Positions 8,083-18,089 are shown, numbered from the stretch's first letter. The stretch is DNA of 64,000 nt from an uncultured Caulobacterales bacterium (GCA_903884425.1 CAISEP010000020.1:62001-126000); one strand, 5' to 3'. Numbers and translations are program-made. The notes: generated from the sequence alone by a model not told the origin.

Positions 8083-10905
8083 ATGACCAAGACTATGTTG
8101 ATCGACGCCGCACACGCCGAAGAGACGCGTGTTGTGGTGGTGGACGGAAACCGGATTGAGGAACTCGATTTCGAAAGTTCGTCCCGCAAGCAGCTTCGGG
8201 GCAATATCTATCTCGCCAAGGTCACCCGCGTAGAACCCAGCCTCCAGGCCGCGTTCATCGAATATGGCGGCAATCGCCACGGGTTCCTCGCCTTCAACGA
8301 GATCCATCCGGACTACTACCAGATCCCCGTGGCCGACCGCGAAGCCCTGCTGCGCGAGGAAGCCGAGGAAGAGGACGAGCCGCCGCCCCGCCGCCGCGGC
8401 CGGTCCCGCGCCGCCGCCTCCGATGACAGCGAGGCCGTGACGGAGGACGAGGACAGCGTCGGCCGGGACGATGACGACGACGATGACGTGATGGAGGAGG
8501 AGGTCGAGCGCCGCCGCCGCCGTCTGATGCGTCGCTACAAGATCCAGGAAGTCATCAAGCGCCGCCAGATCATGCTGGTGCAGGTCGTCAAGGAAGAGCG
8601 CGGCAACAAGGGCGCGGCGCTCACCACCTACCTGTCCCTGGCCGGACGCTATGGCGTGCTGATGCCCAACACCGCCCGGGGCGGCGGGATCAGCCGCAAG
8701 ATCACCGTGGCCGCCGACCGCAAGCGCCTGAAGAGCGCCATCCAGTCCCTGGACGTGCCGCAGGGCATGGGGCTGATCGTGCGTACCGCCGGCGCCTCCC
8801 GCACCAAGGCGGAGATCAAGCGGGACTACGAATACCTGCTGCGCCTGTGGGAGAGCATCCGCGAACAGACCCTGAAGTCCATCGCGCCGGCGCTGATCTA
8901 CGAGGAGGAGGACCTGGTCAAGCGGGCGCTCCGCGACATGTTCGACAAGGACATCGACACCATCCAGGTGGAGGGCGACGCCGGCTATCGCGAGGCCCGC
9001 GACTTCATGCGGATGATCATGCCCTCCCAGGCCAAGAAGATCGTCCAGCACAAGGAGCCGACGCCGCTCTTCGTCCGGCACCGGGTGGAGGACCAGCTGT
9101 CGCAGCTGCACTCCCCCGTCGTGCCGCTGAAGTCCGGCGGCTATCTGGTGATCAACCAGACCGAGGCCCTGGTCGCCATCGACGTGAACTCCGGCAAGGC
9201 CACGCGGGAGCGCAACATCGAGGCCACGGCGCTCAAGACCAACATGGAGGCGGCCACCGAGGCCGCCCGCCAGATGCGCCTGCGCGACCTGGCCGGTCTG
9301 ATCGTCATCGACTTCATCGACATGGATGAGTCGAAGAACAACCGCGCCGTCGAAAAGCAGATGAAGGACTGCCTGAAGGACGATCGCGCCCGCATCCAGA
9401 TGGGCAAGATCTCCGGCTTCGGGCTGATGGAGATCTCCCGCCAGCGCCGCCGCGCCGGTCTGCTGGAGGGGGCCACCCATGTGTGCGAGCACTGCCAGGG
9501 CACCGGCCGCGTCCGCTCCGTCGAGAACAGTGCGCTGGCCGCCCTGCGCGCGGTGGAGATGGAATCGGTCCGCGCCGGTGCGGGCTCCATCAACCTGTAC
9601 CTGCCCGCCGCCGTGGCCCTCTATGTGCTGAACGAGAAGCGCGCCTATCTGGCCCGCCTCGAGACGGTGCAGGACCTCTATGTCACCGTGGTGATCGAGC
9701 CCAGCCTGTCTGCGGCGGAACACCGGATCGAACGCGTCTCCCGCGAGGAGACCCGCGAGCGGGTGGTGGAACCGGCGCGGATGCTGGCGGCCCCTGCGCC
9801 GGAACCGGAAGATGACTTCGTCTATGCCGAGGAGGAGGACGACGAGGAGTCCGAAGGCGGCGGCGAGGCCCGCAGCGAGCGGGTCGAGCGCGAAGCTCGT
9901 GACGACGACCGCGACGGGGACGGCGAGGGCCGCAACGGCAAGCGCCGCCGCCGCCGTCGGCGCGGCGGACGCCGGGACGAGGGCGAAGGCCGCTCTGCCG
10001 GGGCCCGGGACGGTGCCGACGACGGGGACGAAGCCTCCGCCGACGGGGATGACGAGGATGATGACGGCCGCGACACGCCGCGCCCGGGTGAAACGGCTGC
10101 CGAGGGTGAAGCCCGCCGTCGCCGTCGTCGCCGGGGTCGCCGGGGCGGTCGCCGGATGCAGGAAGACGAACGTCGCGACGTCTATGCCTGGCGCGCGGCC
10201 GGTGACGAACGCCCGGCCTTCGGCGAGGAAGTCTATGCCTGGAAGGACGGCTCCGGCCGTCGCCCCCCGGCAGGCGAGGGGTCCGGCCGGTCTGCGGAAG
10301 GTCGCCCGGCGGATGACCGGGGCCGCGGCCCCCGTCCTCCGCGGGAGGATCGTCGCCCCCGGGAAGAGGCCGCCGCCGATCCGTTGCGGGTGATCTCGCC
10401 GGACGCGGTGTCGGAGCTGCCGAGCCTCGCCCAGACCGCCGAGGAGGGTCGCGGCCGTCGCCGTCGTCCCCGTCGGGGTCGCAATGGCGGTGCCGCGGCA
10501 GAGACGGCGGAGGCCGTGGAAGCGGTCGAGGCCGCCGAGGTCGTGACCTCCGACGCGCCCGTGGAAATGGTGGCCGAGGACGTGACGCCCGGCGCCGCCG
10601 AGGTCGTCGCTGACGCGGTGGCGGAAGCCGTCGTGGAAGAGGCGGCCGAGCCGGTCGCCAAGCCCAAGCGGGTCCGCGCCTCCCGTGCCAAGAAGCCGAA
10701 GGTCGAAGCGGAAGCCGAAGCTGAAGCTGAAGCCGAGGTCGTGGCAGAGCCCGTGGTCGAGGCGGAGGCTCCGGCCCCTGCCGCCCCCGTGGTCGCCGAA
10801 CCGGTGGCAGCGGAACCGGTGGCGGTGACGCCGCCGGTGGTGGATCCGGCGGAAATCGTCGAACCGCCGCCGCAACCGAAGCGTGGCTGGTGGCGCCGGG
10901 GCTGA
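8083..10905 (+). CDS. rne: Ribonuclease E
   Basis: An essential endonuclease and degradosome scaffold of about 940 residues. The N-terminal S1 domain is split by an acidic/basic insert (about 88-148). The catalytic DNase I-like domain has Asp367 (in IDVNSGKATRERN) and Asp410 (in VIDFIDM). The Zn-link is CEHC at 468-471. The rest is low-complexity: Asp/Glu and Arg blocks that bind RNA, an Ala/Glu/Val-rich tail and a short EAEAEA repeat. It ends KRGWWRRG, the Gly-Trp-Trp element shown to recruit PNPase in Caulobacter. The ATG at 8083 is chosen over a TTG at 8080 because AAGGA lies about 10 bp upstream and homologues start MxKxMLIDAAHAEET. Confidence 0.97.
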   Translation: MTKTMLIDAAHAEETRVVVVDGNRIEELDFESSSRKQLRGNIYLAKVTRVEPSLQAAFIEYGGNRHGFLAFNEIHPDYYQIPVADREALLREEAEEEDEPPPRRRGRSRAAASDDSEAVTEDEDSVGRDDDDDDDVMEEEVERRRRRLMRRYKIQEVIKRRQIMLVQVVKEERGNKGAALTTYLSLAGRYGVLMPNTARGGGISRKITVAADRKRLKSAIQSLDVPQGMGLIVRTAGASRTKAEIKRDYEYLLRLWESIREQTLKSIAPALIYEEEDLVKRALRDMFDKDIDTIQVEGDAGYREARDFMRMIMPSQAKKIVQHKEPTPLFVRHRVEDQLSQLHSPVVPLKSGGYLVINQTEALVAIDVNSGKATRERNIEATALKTNMEAATEAARQMRLRDLAGLIVIDFIDMDESKNNRAVEKQMKDCLKDDRARIQMGKISGFGLMEISRQRRRAGLLEGATHVCEHCQGTGRVRSVENSALAALRAVEMESVRAGAGSINLYLPAAVALYVLNEKRAYLARLETVQDLYVTVVIEPSLSAAEHRIERVSREETRERVVEPARMLAAPAPEPEDDFVYAEEEDDEESEGGGEARSERVEREARDDDRDGDGEGRNGKRRRRRRRGGRRDEGEGRSAGARDGADDGDEASADGDDEDDDGRDTPRPGETAAEGEARRRRRRRGRRGGRRMQEDERRDVYAWRAAGDERPAFGEEVYAWKDGSGRRPPAGEGSGRSAEGRPADDRGRGPRPPREDRRPREEAAADPLRVISPDAVSELPSLAQTAEEGRGRRRRPRRGRNGGAAAETAEAVEAVEAAEVVTSDAPVEMVAEDVTPGAAEVVADAVAEAVVEEAAEPVAKPKRVRASRAKKPKVEAEAEAEAEAEVVAEPVVEAEAPAPAAPVVAEPVAAEPVAVTPPVVDPAEIVEPPPQPKRGWWRRG

Positions 10906-10995
10906 GGACGCGCTAAGTAAGGGATCGGGGCGTTCCGGGCGATCATGCGTCGTCCGGAATGCGGGCGGGGTGTGTAACGAGGAGCGTCTGCCCGT

Positions 10996-12450
10996 ATGTC
11001 CCGATCCTGCCTCCCTTCCAGAGCTGTCGCCGACCGACCGGGCCTCCGGGGACGGGCCCTCACCGGGCTCGTCCTGTCCGCGGCCCTGGCGCTGGGCCCT
11101 TGCCTGACCCCCATGGCCGCGCGGGCCCAGGACAGCGGCGGCATCAGCCTGATCCGCGACACCGAGATCGAGGAGACCCTGCACGTCGACGCCGACCCGA
11201 TCTTCCGGGCGGCCGGGCTGGTGCCCAAGGACATGACCCTGATGCTGGTCGGGGACAAGGACCTGAACGCCTTCACGGTGAACGGGCAGGCGATCTTCGT
11301 GAACACCGGCCTGATCGTGGAGACGGCCAACCCCAACCAGCTCGAGGGCGTCCTCGCCCACGAGACCGGCCACGCCGCGGGCGGCCACAGTGCCCGCTCC
11401 GGGGACATGGAAAAGGCCGCCATGGCCCCGTTCCTGATGACCCTGGGACTGGGGGTTCTGGCCGCCGCCGCGGGAGCGCCTGATGCGGCCATCGCCCTGA
11501 TCGGCTCGTCCCAGTATTTCGGCGTGATAAACATGCTGACCTTCTCCCGCGCCCAGGAGGCGGCGGCGGACCAGGCGGCGATCACCTACATGGAGCGCGC
11601 GGGCAAGTCGTCCCGGGGCCTCGTGGAGTTCTTCGAGAACTTCCGCTACGAGGAGGTGTTCTCCGAGGCGAGGCGCTTCAAGTTCTTCCAGAGCCACCCG
11701 GTGAGCGGGGAGCGGATCGAGCTCCTGCGCCGCCGCGCGGAGGAACAGCCCCACTACAACGTCACCGACAGTCCCGAGGACATGGCCCGGCACGAGGTGA
11801 TGAAGGCCAAGCTGTTCGCCTTCATGAACCCGCCGCAGCAGACCTTCATCAAGTACACCGAAAAGGACACCAGCTATCCGGCGCGCTATGCCCGGGCCAT
11901 TGCCTATTACAAGGCCCTGGAGACCGAGCACGCCATCCGCGACATCGATGCCCTGATCGCCGACTATCCCACCAACCCCTATCTCTACGAGCTGAAGGGG
12001 CAGGTCTGGTTCGAGGTGGGCAAGTCCGCCCTGGCCGAACAGGCCCACGCCAGATCGGTGGAGCTGAAGCCCGGTGCCCCCCTGCTGCGGATCAACCTGG
12101 CCCAGGCGATCATCGCCCAGGGGGACGTGAAGCGCACGGACGAGGCCATCGGCCACCTGCAGAAGGCGCTCGCGGTGGAGGGGGACAACGCCTTTGCCTG
12201 GCGGCTGATGTCCCAGGCCTATGATGCGAAGGGGGAGCCGGGCGCGGCGCGCCTTGCCGCCGCCGAGGAACGCTTTGCCGTGGGCGACATGACCCAGGCG
12301 CGGATCTTCGCCCTGCGCGCCCGGCAACTGCTGACCAAGGACACCCCCCAGTGGCGCCGCGCCACGGACATCGTGCTGGTCTCCAACCCGTCCAAGGACG
12401 ACCTGCGGATGATGGCTGGGCAGCCCGGGCTGGCCGCGCCGACACACTGA
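10996..12450 (+). CDS. M48 family metalloprotease with TPR repeats (BepA/YfgC-like)
   Basis: A predicted periplasmic zinc protease of 484 residues. It has an N-terminal signal peptide (hydrophobic core about 22-45, AARAQ cleavage region), then an M48 domain with HETGH at 122-126 and a third ligand Glu188 in QEAAADQ, followed by tetratricopeptide-type helices to the C-terminus. This layout matches BepA/YfgC, which degrades misassembled outer-membrane proteins and assists LptD assembly. The start is the ATG at 10996 with GAGGAG upstream. It follows rne by 90 bp on the same strand and precedes a DsbA-like gene, so it may belong to an envelope quality-control cluster. The exact substrate is not visible. 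Confidence 0.88.
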   Translation: MSRSCLPSRAVADRPGLRGRALTGLVLSAALALGPCLTPMAARAQDSGGISLIRDTEIEETLHVDADPIFRAAGLVPKDMTLMLVGDKDLNAFTVNGQAIFVNTGLIVETANPNQLEGVLAHETGHAAGGHSARSGDMEKAAMAPFLMTLGLGVLAAAAGAPDAAIALIGSSQYFGVINMLTFSRAQEAAADQAAITYMERAGKSSRGLVEFFENFRYEEVFSEARRFKFFQSHPVSGERIELLRRRAEEQPHYNVTDSPEDMARHEVMKAKLFAFMNPPQQTFIKYTEKDTSYPARYARAIAYYKALETEHAIRDIDALIADYPTNPYLYELKGQVWFEVGKSALAEQAHARSVELKPGAPLLRINLAQAIIAQGDVKRTDEAIGHLQKALAVEGDNAFAWRLMSQAYDAKGEPGAARLAAAEERFAVGDMTQARIFALRARQLLTKDTPQWRRATDIVLVSNPSKDDLRMMAGQPGLAAPTH

Positions 12451-12571
12451 CGATCCGACGACCGAACACGGCCCGCCGCCGGCACCATCTGGACCCAGCG
12501 TCCAAACCGGCAGACAATGACCTCAACCGATGCGGCCGCGCCGCCCGATCGATTTCCGCAGGAACCCCTGA

Positions 12572-13327
12572 ATGCGTCGACTTCCGCTGATTGCCGCCCT
12601 GGCCGCCTGCATCGGCGTCACGGCCGTCACCGTTGCCTGGTGCGCGGACACGTCTCACCGCGCCGATACCGCCTTCGGCCAGAAGGTCCGGGCCTATCTG
12701 ATGGCCCATCCCGAAGTGATCGAGGAGGCCATCGAGGCCCTGCAGGCCAAGCGCAACGAGGAGGCCGCCGGCCTCGCCCGCAAGGCCATTTCGCAGCACA
12801 CGGCGGAGCTGACCCGGCGCGCCGCCGATCCGGTGCTGGGAGACGGCCCGGTGACGGTGGTGGAGTTCTTCGACTACCGCTGCGGCTACTGCAAGGCGGC
12901 CGCCCCGCACATTCCGGAAATGGTCGCGGGCCACAAGGCGATCCGGCTGGTGTTCAAGGACTATCCCATCCTGTCGGAAATCTCGGACACCGCCGCGCGG
13001 GCGGCTCTGGCGGCAGGGAAGCAGGGCAAGTACGTCCCCGTGCACCTGGCCCTGATGGCGGAGAAGTCCCTGGACGAGGCGGCCATCGACCGCGTCCTCA
13101 CGGAAAAGGGCGTCAATCTCGACCAGGCGCACAAGGACATGAAGTCCCCCGAGATCGCCCAGCAGATCGAAGAGAACCGCGCCCTGGCCAAGGCCATCGG
13201 CGTGGATGGCACCCCGTCCTTCGTGATCGGCCCTAAGATGATCGGCGGCTTCCTCGAGGACGACATCCTGGCCGAGGTGAAGGCGGAAACGTCGCACCCG
13301 GCCCCGGCAAAGGCGGCGGGACAATGA
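12572..13327 (+). CDS. DsbA-family periplasmic thiol oxidoreductase
   Basis: A thioredoxin-fold protein of 251 residues that makes or isomerises disulfides in the periplasm. It has a signal peptide (about 1-25), then a helical N-terminal region with Glu- and Ala-rich stretches, and a DsbA domain with the active site CGYC at 104-107 (VVEFFDYRCGYCK) and the cis-proline region GTPSFVIG. The helical N-terminus resembles the ScsC/Com1 group, some of which oligomerise through it. Its stop overlaps the start of the next gene (ATGA), so the two are translationally coupled. The M48 protease gene lies 121 bp upstream. Confidence 0.9.
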   Translation: MRRLPLIAALAACIGVTAVTVAWCADTSHRADTAFGQKVRAYLMAHPEVIEEAIEALQAKRNEEAAGLARKAISQHTAELTRRAADPVLGDGPVTVVEFFDYRCGYCKAAAPHIPEMVAGHKAIRLVFKDYPILSEISDTAARAALAAGKQGKYVPVHLALMAEKSLDEAAIDRVLTEKGVNLDQAHKDMKSPEIAQQIEENRALAKAIGVDGTPSFVIGPKMIGGFLEDDILAEVKAETSHPAPAKAAGQ

Positions 13328-13722
13328 CCACCCTGCTCAACATCCTGTGGTTCATCTGCGGCGGCTGGCTGTCGGGGACGCTCTGGCTGCTGTCCGGCTG
13401 CCTGCTGGCCCTCACCATTGTCGGCCTGCCCTGGGCGCAGGCCGCCTGGCGGATCGCCGGCTTCGCCTATTTCCCCTTCGGCAAGCGGATCGTCGACCGC
13501 TTCGAGGAGACCGGACAGGAAGACCCGGGCACTGGGCCGCTGGGCCTTGTCATGAACATCGTCTGGATCGTGCTGGGCGGCTGGCACATTGCGCTGAGCC
13601 ACCTGGTCATCGCGGCGCTGGAGGCGGTCACCATCATCGGCCTGCCCTTCGCCTTCAAGGACCTGCAGCTGGCCTGGCTGGCCCTGGCCCCGGTGGGCAA
13701 GTCGGTCCAGCGCATCCGCTGA
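13324..13722 (+). CDS. YccF domain-containing inner membrane protein
   Basis: A small membrane protein of 132 residues built of two similar halves. Each half has a hydrophobic segment with the pattern NILWxxxGGW followed by a GLPxA/F motif (residues about 5-40 and 75-115), which is the YccF domain duplication. The two halves imply about four membrane segments. Function is unknown in the family. The ATG overlaps the TGA of the DsbA-like gene by four bases. The next gene starts 97 bp downstream. Confidence 0.85.
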   Translation: MTTLLNILWFICGGWLSGTLWLLSGCLLALTIVGLPWAQAAWRIAGFAYFPFGKRIVDRFEETGQEDPGTGPLGLVMNIVWIVLGGWHIALSHLVIAALEAVTIIGLPFAFKDLQLAWLALAPVGKSVQRIR

Positions 13723-13819
13723 CGCGAAAGGCGCTGTGCGGCCGAATATTTTGTCAGATCTCCCACTTCCGGCACGGCCAGGTTCAAGTTAGGTCTTGGA
13801 GCGTGCCGGGGTGACGTGA

Positions 13820-15568
13820 ATGCTTGCGCGAGTCGAGCGTAATAATCTTGAGCAGTATTACGACCGCACCTACAGCGGCGGCCTGCTCACCCGCATGATC
13901 AGCCTGACCGGTGTGGCCGCCGTGACCGCCTATATCGGCGTGTGGCCTCCGCTGGCCGCCGGCCTGTGGCTGGCGAGCTACGTGGCCGGCGAGCTCGGCC
14001 TGACCTACTACTGGAGCCGGGTCCGGTCCCGGCTGCCGGACGCGACGCTCGCCTATGTCACCCGGGTCAAGCTGACCCTGATGAGCATCTCCAGTGTCGT
14101 CGTCACCATCGGCACCCTTCCGTTCCTGCTGACCCCCGGACACGGGGTGGCCGCCGCGGGCCTCGGCATCCTGGTCAGTACAGCCGCCCTGATGACCGTC
14201 GCGGCCCAGCACAGCCTGTCCCCCCGCATGTTCTGGTTCACCGCCCCGCCCATGGCGCTGGCGCTGGAATTGAACATCATTCCCCTGGCCGAGGGGCCCA
14301 CCCGGTGGCTGCTGCTGCTGCTGGGCGTGGGCTTCCTGATCAACTGCTGGCGGCTGCAGGTGGCCAATGCGGTGGCCTACAGCCAGCTGATCCGGTCCAC
14401 CATCGACGCCGACCTGGCCAGCAAGGCCAAGAGCACCTTCCTTGCCACCATGAGCCACGAGATCCGCACGCCGCTGAACGGGGTGCTGGGCATGGCCCAG
14501 GCCATGTCCCTGGACCAGCTGGCCCTGCCCCAACGCCAGCGCCTGGCGGTGGTGCAATCGTCGGGCGAGGCCCTGCTGGCGATTCTCGACGACCTTCTGG
14601 ACCTGTCCAAGATCGAGGCCGGCCGCATCGAGATCGCCAGCGAAGAGTTCGACCTGACCCACACCATCGTCAGCGCCTGCCACGTCTATCGCTCCATCCT
14701 CGAGGAGAAGGGGGTAAGCCTGGTCATCGACACGGCGCGGATCGAGGGGGTGTTCCGGGGCGATGCCGGGCGGATCCGGCAGATCGTGCAGAACCTGGTC
14801 TCCAACGCCGTCAAGTTCACCGCCTTCGGGGCCATCACCGTCGTCGGGGAACGGGTGCCCGGGGGGGTGCGGATCTCCGTGACCGACACCGGCATCGGCA
14901 TATCCGAGGAAGGCCGCGCGGCCCTGTTCACGGAATTCTCCCAGGTGGACCAGGCCAATACCCGGCGCTTCGGCGGCACGGGTCTCGGCCTCGCCATCGT
15001 TCGCAACCTGGCCCGGCTGATGGGGGGCGAGATCGACGTGGAAAGCCGCCTGGGCGAAGGGGCGCGGTTCACGGTCAGCCTGCCCCTGCCCTATGTCGGC
15101 CCCCTGGACGGTCAGGCGGGGCTGGCGGCCCTGTCCTCCGGGCAGGCGGCGGCGGACGTGCTGCCCCCTGACCTCGGCGCGCCCCTGCGGGTCCTGGTGG
15201 CGGAGGACAACCCCACCAACCAGATGATCCTGCGCAGTGTCCTGGCCTTCGCGCCGGTGGACTGCGTGTACGTGGAGAACGGGCAGGAGGCAGTCGCGGC
15301 CTGGTCGCAGGGGAGCTGGGACCTGGTTCTGATGGACGTGCAGATGCCGGTGATGGACGGGCTCGATGCCACCCGGGCCATCCGCGCGCGGGAGCAGTCC
15401 GACCGGCGACCGGCGACCCTGATCTATGCCATGACCGCCGATGCCATGTTCCACCAGGTGTCGGAACACCGGGCCGCGGGGATGGACGGACACATCGCAA
15501 AGCCGCTGCAGGTCCGGGCCCTGTTCGACCTCCTGTCGGAGATCGGCGCCCGCCGGGCCGCGGCCTGA
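13820..15568 (+). CDS. Hybrid sensor histidine kinase/response regulator
   Basis: A 582-residue membrane kinase. The first about 190 residues hold five or six hydrophobic segments with no recognisable extracellular domain. They are followed by a HisKA domain with phospho-acceptor His213 (MSHEIRTPLNG), a HATPase domain (N box NLVSNAVKF, G1 DTGIGIS, G2 GGTGLGLAI) and a C-terminal receiver domain with Asp506 (LMDVQMPVMDG). The signal and output partner are not evident; no HPt or response regulator gene lies nearby. The gene ends 6 bp from the converging SMP-30 gene. Start at ATG 13820 after a GTGACGT stretch; no strong ribosome site. Confidence 0.9.
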   Translation: MLARVERNNLEQYYDRTYSGGLLTRMISLTGVAAVTAYIGVWPPLAAGLWLASYVAGELGLTYYWSRVRSRLPDATLAYVTRVKLTLMSISSVVVTIGTLPFLLTPGHGVAAAGLGILVSTAALMTVAAQHSLSPRMFWFTAPPMALALELNIIPLAEGPTRWLLLLLGVGFLINCWRLQVANAVAYSQLIRSTIDADLASKAKSTFLATMSHEIRTPLNGVLGMAQAMSLDQLALPQRQRLAVVQSSGEALLAILDDLLDLSKIEAGRIEIASEEFDLTHTIVSACHVYRSILEEKGVSLVIDTARIEGVFRGDAGRIRQIVQNLVSNAVKFTAFGAITVVGERVPGGVRISVTDTGIGISEEGRAALFTEFSQVDQANTRRFGGTGLGLAIVRNLARLMGGEIDVESRLGEGARFTVSLPLPYVGPLDGQAGLAALSSGQAAADVLPPDLGAPLRVLVAEDNPTNQMILRSVLAFAPVDCVYVENGQEAVAAWSQGSWDLVLMDVQMPVMDGLDATRAIRAREQSDRRPATLIYAMTADAMFHQVSEHRAAGMDGHIAKPLQVRALFDLLSEIGARRAAA

Positions 15569-15574
15569 GCCGCC

Positions 15575-16498
15575 TCAGGCGTTGAAGTTCAGCTTCAGGC
15601 CCGGCCGCGGCCAGCGGGTCTTGTACAGTCGCCCGGTCCCCGACGAGGTGATCCAGGCATCGCGCATGTCCGCCCCGCCGAAGCAGATATTGGTGACGAT
15701 CAGGTCCGGCACGGCGAAATGCTCCACCGAGCCGTCGGGATCGAAGGCGGTGATGCCGCCGTTGATGATGGTGGCCACGCAGACCTTGCCGCCGGCCTCC
15801 ACCGCCAGGCTGTCCAGCAGCTGGTAGCCCGGCAGGGTGGCGATCACCCGGCCGGGGATGGCCGCCAGCTCCGGCGTCGCGGCCACGCCGGGGGTCTCCA
15901 GATCAAAGCCCCACAGGCGGCCGGTATGGGTGTCGGCCATGTAGACCACCGTCTCGTCCGGCGACAGGCCGACCCCGTTGGGAGAGATCAGGTGATCCCG
16001 CACACAGGTGATGCTGGACCCGTCGGGCTGGGCGTAGAACAGGCCCCCGTGGGTGCGGTAGGCCTCCATCGAGGTGCCGTGATCGGTGAACCACATGCCC
16101 CCCTGCCGGTCGAACACCAGGTCGTTGGGCCCGTTCAGGCGGCGCTTGCCGCAATGGGTGTAGAGGGTGGTGATCTCGCCGGTCTTCAGGTCCACCCGCT
16201 GGATCGAGCCCCCCGCATGGTCCGGCGGCGTGGGGCCCGGAATGTTCATGCCGTTGACCGTGTAGTACTGGAACGCCCCGCCGTTGTTGGTGATGTACAT
16301 GGCCCCGTCCGGGCCGATGGCGGCCCCGTTGGGACCACCCCCCAGCTCCGCCACGATGGTGCGCTTGCCGTTGGGGGCCACCCGGGTCAGGGTCTTGCGC
16401 TGGATCTCCACCAGGATGACCGATCCGTCGGCCATGGCCACCGGGCCTTCGGGAAATTGCAGGTCCTCTGCCACCAGGGTCAGGTCGAGTTCAGCCAC
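15575..16498 (-). CDS. SMP-30/gluconolactonase/LRE family hydrolase
   Basis: A six-bladed beta-propeller protein of 307 residues. SMP-30 proteins are calcium- or zinc-dependent lactonases acting on sugar lactones such as gluconolactone. Characteristic segments include FPEGP near the start (metal-binding Glu), GGPNGAAIGPDG, RLNGPNDLVFD (Asn/Asp ligands), SPNGVGLSPDE and VYMADTHTGR. I chose the GTG at 16498 because GGAGG lies 7 bp upstream; longer in-frame starts at 16522 (ATG) and 16570 exist. No sugar genes flank it, so the substrate is unknown. It is distinct from the lactonase gene at 41 kb. Confidence 0.85.
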   Translation of the reverse strand: MAELDLTLVAEDLQFPEGPVAMADGSVILVEIQRKTLTRVAPNGKRTIVAELGGGPNGAAIGPDGAMYITNNGGAFQYYTVNGMNIPGPTPPDHAGGSIQRVDLKTGEITTLYTHCGKRRLNGPNDLVFDRQGGMWFTDHGTSMEAYRTHGGLFYAQPDGSSITCVRDHLISPNGVGLSPDETVVYMADTHTGRLWGFDLETPGVAATPELAAIPGRVIATLPGYQLLDSLAVEAGGKVCVATIINGGITAFDPDGSVEHFAVPDLIVTNICFGGADMRDAWITSSGTGRLYKTRWPRPGLKLNFNA

Positions 16499-16600
16499 GG
16501 CGTATCCTCCCGATCCCTTCATGGGCGAGGGACCTTGGGGGCGAGTATAGGCCCCATTGGGCCGCTGCAAAGTGTTAACCGCGGCCGGTCGGATGGGATT

Positions 16601-17119
16601 TCAGACCCGTTCCAGCACCCGGATGACGAAGGGGGCGTCGTCCCCCTCCCCGGCGGCAAATAACTCTACGCCGGTCTCGTGCCACTGGGCGGGATCGGGG
16701 GCGTCGAACCAGGCGTCTCCCTCCGGGGCCAGGTCCACCTCCGTCAGATAGATGCGCCGGGCCCGGGGCAGGGCCAGGCGATAGATCTCCGCCCCGCCGA
16801 TCACGCAGATTTCCGAGGCGCCATCCTCCTGCGCCTGCTCCCGGGCGATGGAGACCGCATCGGCCCAGGCGTCGCAGGCCACCGCCCCGGCGGGCTCGAA
16901 GGACAGGTCCCGGGTGAGCACGATGTTCAGCCGCCCGGGAAGGGGTTTCTTCGTCAGGCTGTCCCAGGTCTTGCGGCCCATGATCACCGGCTTGCCCATC
17001 GTCGTGTCGCGGAACCGCCGCAGGTCCGAGCGCAGGTGCCAGGGCAGGCGGCCGTCGCGGCCGATGACGCCGTTGCGCGCGCGGGCGACGACGAGGCTCA
17101 AGGGAATCTGGGCACTCAT
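16601..17119 (-). CDS. folA: Dihydrofolate reductase
   Basis: DHFR, 172 residues, regenerates tetrahydrofolate from the dihydrofolate made by thymidylate synthase, using NADPH. Visible motifs: the N-terminal VVARARNGVIG, LPWHL.SDLRRF (the acidic Asp of the active site), the NADPH site VIMGRKTW, and the C-terminal GGAEIYRLALPRARRIYLTEV. It starts at ATG 17119, 16 bp after the thyA stop, and forms a thyA-folA operon that couples the two reactions. Confidence 0.96.
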   Translation of the reverse strand: MSAQIPLSLVVARARNGVIGRDGRLPWHLRSDLRRFRDTTMGKPVIMGRKTWDSLTKKPLPGRLNIVLTRDLSFEPAGAVACDAWADAVSIAREQAQEDGASEICVIGGAEIYRLALPRARRIYLTEVDLAPEGDAWFDAPDPAQWHETGVELFAAGEGDDAPFVIRVLERV

Positions 17120-17135
17120 GATCCGGATTGTCCCC

Positions 17136-17996
17136 TCAGACCGCGATCGGGGCGCGGATCAGCGGATGGGGGTCGTAACCCTCCAGCGCCATGTCCTCAT
17201 AGGCATAATCGAACAGGCTGGCCCGCGGGGTCAGCCGCAGCCGGGGAAAATCCCGGGGCGCCCGGGCCAGCTGGGTACGGGCCTGCTCCACATGGTTCAC
17301 ATAGAGGTGGGCGTCGCCAAAGCTGTGCACGAACTCCCCCGGCTCCAGCCCGACCACCTGGGCGACCATCAGGGTCAGCAGGGCATAGCTGGCAATGTTG
17401 AACGGCACGCCCAGGAACACGTCGGCGGACCGCTGGTAGAGCTGGCAGGAGAGGCGGCCGTCGGCCACGAAGAACTGGAACAGGCAGTGACAGGGCGGCA
17501 GGGCCATGTCGTCCACTTCCGCCGGGTTCCAGGCGGAGACCACGTGCCGGCGGCTGGAAGGGTTGGCCTTCAGCCCGTCCACCAGCTTCGCGATCTGGTC
17601 GATGGAGCGGCCGTCCGGCGCGGCCCAGCTGCGCCACTGGTGGCCGTAGACGGGACCCAGCTCGCCATTCGCATCGGCCCATTCGTCCCAGATGGTCACG
17701 CCCCGCTCCTGCAGCCAGCGGACATTGGTGTCCCCCCGCAGGAACCACAGAAGCTCCACCGCCACGGACTTGAAATGCACCCGCTTGGTGGTCAGCAGGG
17801 GAAAGCCGCGGGACAGGTCGAAGCGGATCTGGCGACCGAAGACGCCGAGCGTGCCCGTGCCTGTCCGGTCATCCCGCAGGACGCCGTTCGCCAGGATGTC
17901 GGCCAGAAGGTCCAGATAGGGCCGTTCCGGATGGTCCGGGGCGGAGGCAGCCGGAGGAACCGACCGGTCGAGGCTGATTCGTGTGAGGAGGCTCAT
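17136..17996 (-). CDS. thyA: Thymidylate synthase
   Basis: ThyA, 286 residues, methylates dUMP to dTMP with methylenetetrahydrofolate. Motifs: [12 protein letters not shown], the catalytic cysteine Cys169 in [31 protein letters not shown] and the [10 protein letters not shown] segment. It has a 20-residue N-terminal extension before the YLDLLADIL start of the core. I chose ATG 17996 (MSLLTRI), which follows GGATGGGG and matches the expected length. It is the first gene of thyA-folA and is divergent from the MFS gene, with a 93-bp shared promoter region. Confidence 0.95.
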   Translation of the reverse strand: MSLLTRISLDRSVPPAASAPDHPERPYLDLLADILANGVLRDDRTGTGTLGVFGRQIRFDLSRGFPLLTTKRVHFKSVAVELLWFLRGDTNVRWLQERGVTIWDEWADANGELGPVYGHQWRSWAAPDGRSIDQIAKLVDGLKANPSSRRHVVSAWNPAEVDDMALPPCHCLFQFFVADGRLSCQLYQRSADVFLGVPFNIASYALLTLMVAQVVGLEPGEFVHSFGDAHLYVNHVEQARTQLARAPRDFPRLRLTPRASLFDYAYEDMALEGYDPHPLIRAPIAV

Positions 17997-18089
17997 GGCC
18001 CCATCTTCTCGCATCCCGCCCGCCTTGACCACCGGGAACCGGCCGCGTCCCCATTGCCGGAAGCGCCGGGCGGTCGTATCTGAGCGCCC

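Noticed and set aside
7906-12447. A 1513-codon open frame on the minus strand across rne and the M48 gene
   Set aside because: It is a shadow of the plus-strand genes in G+C-rich codon-biased DNA; its product is low-complexity Gly/His/Arg/Leu with no domain, and rne is certain.
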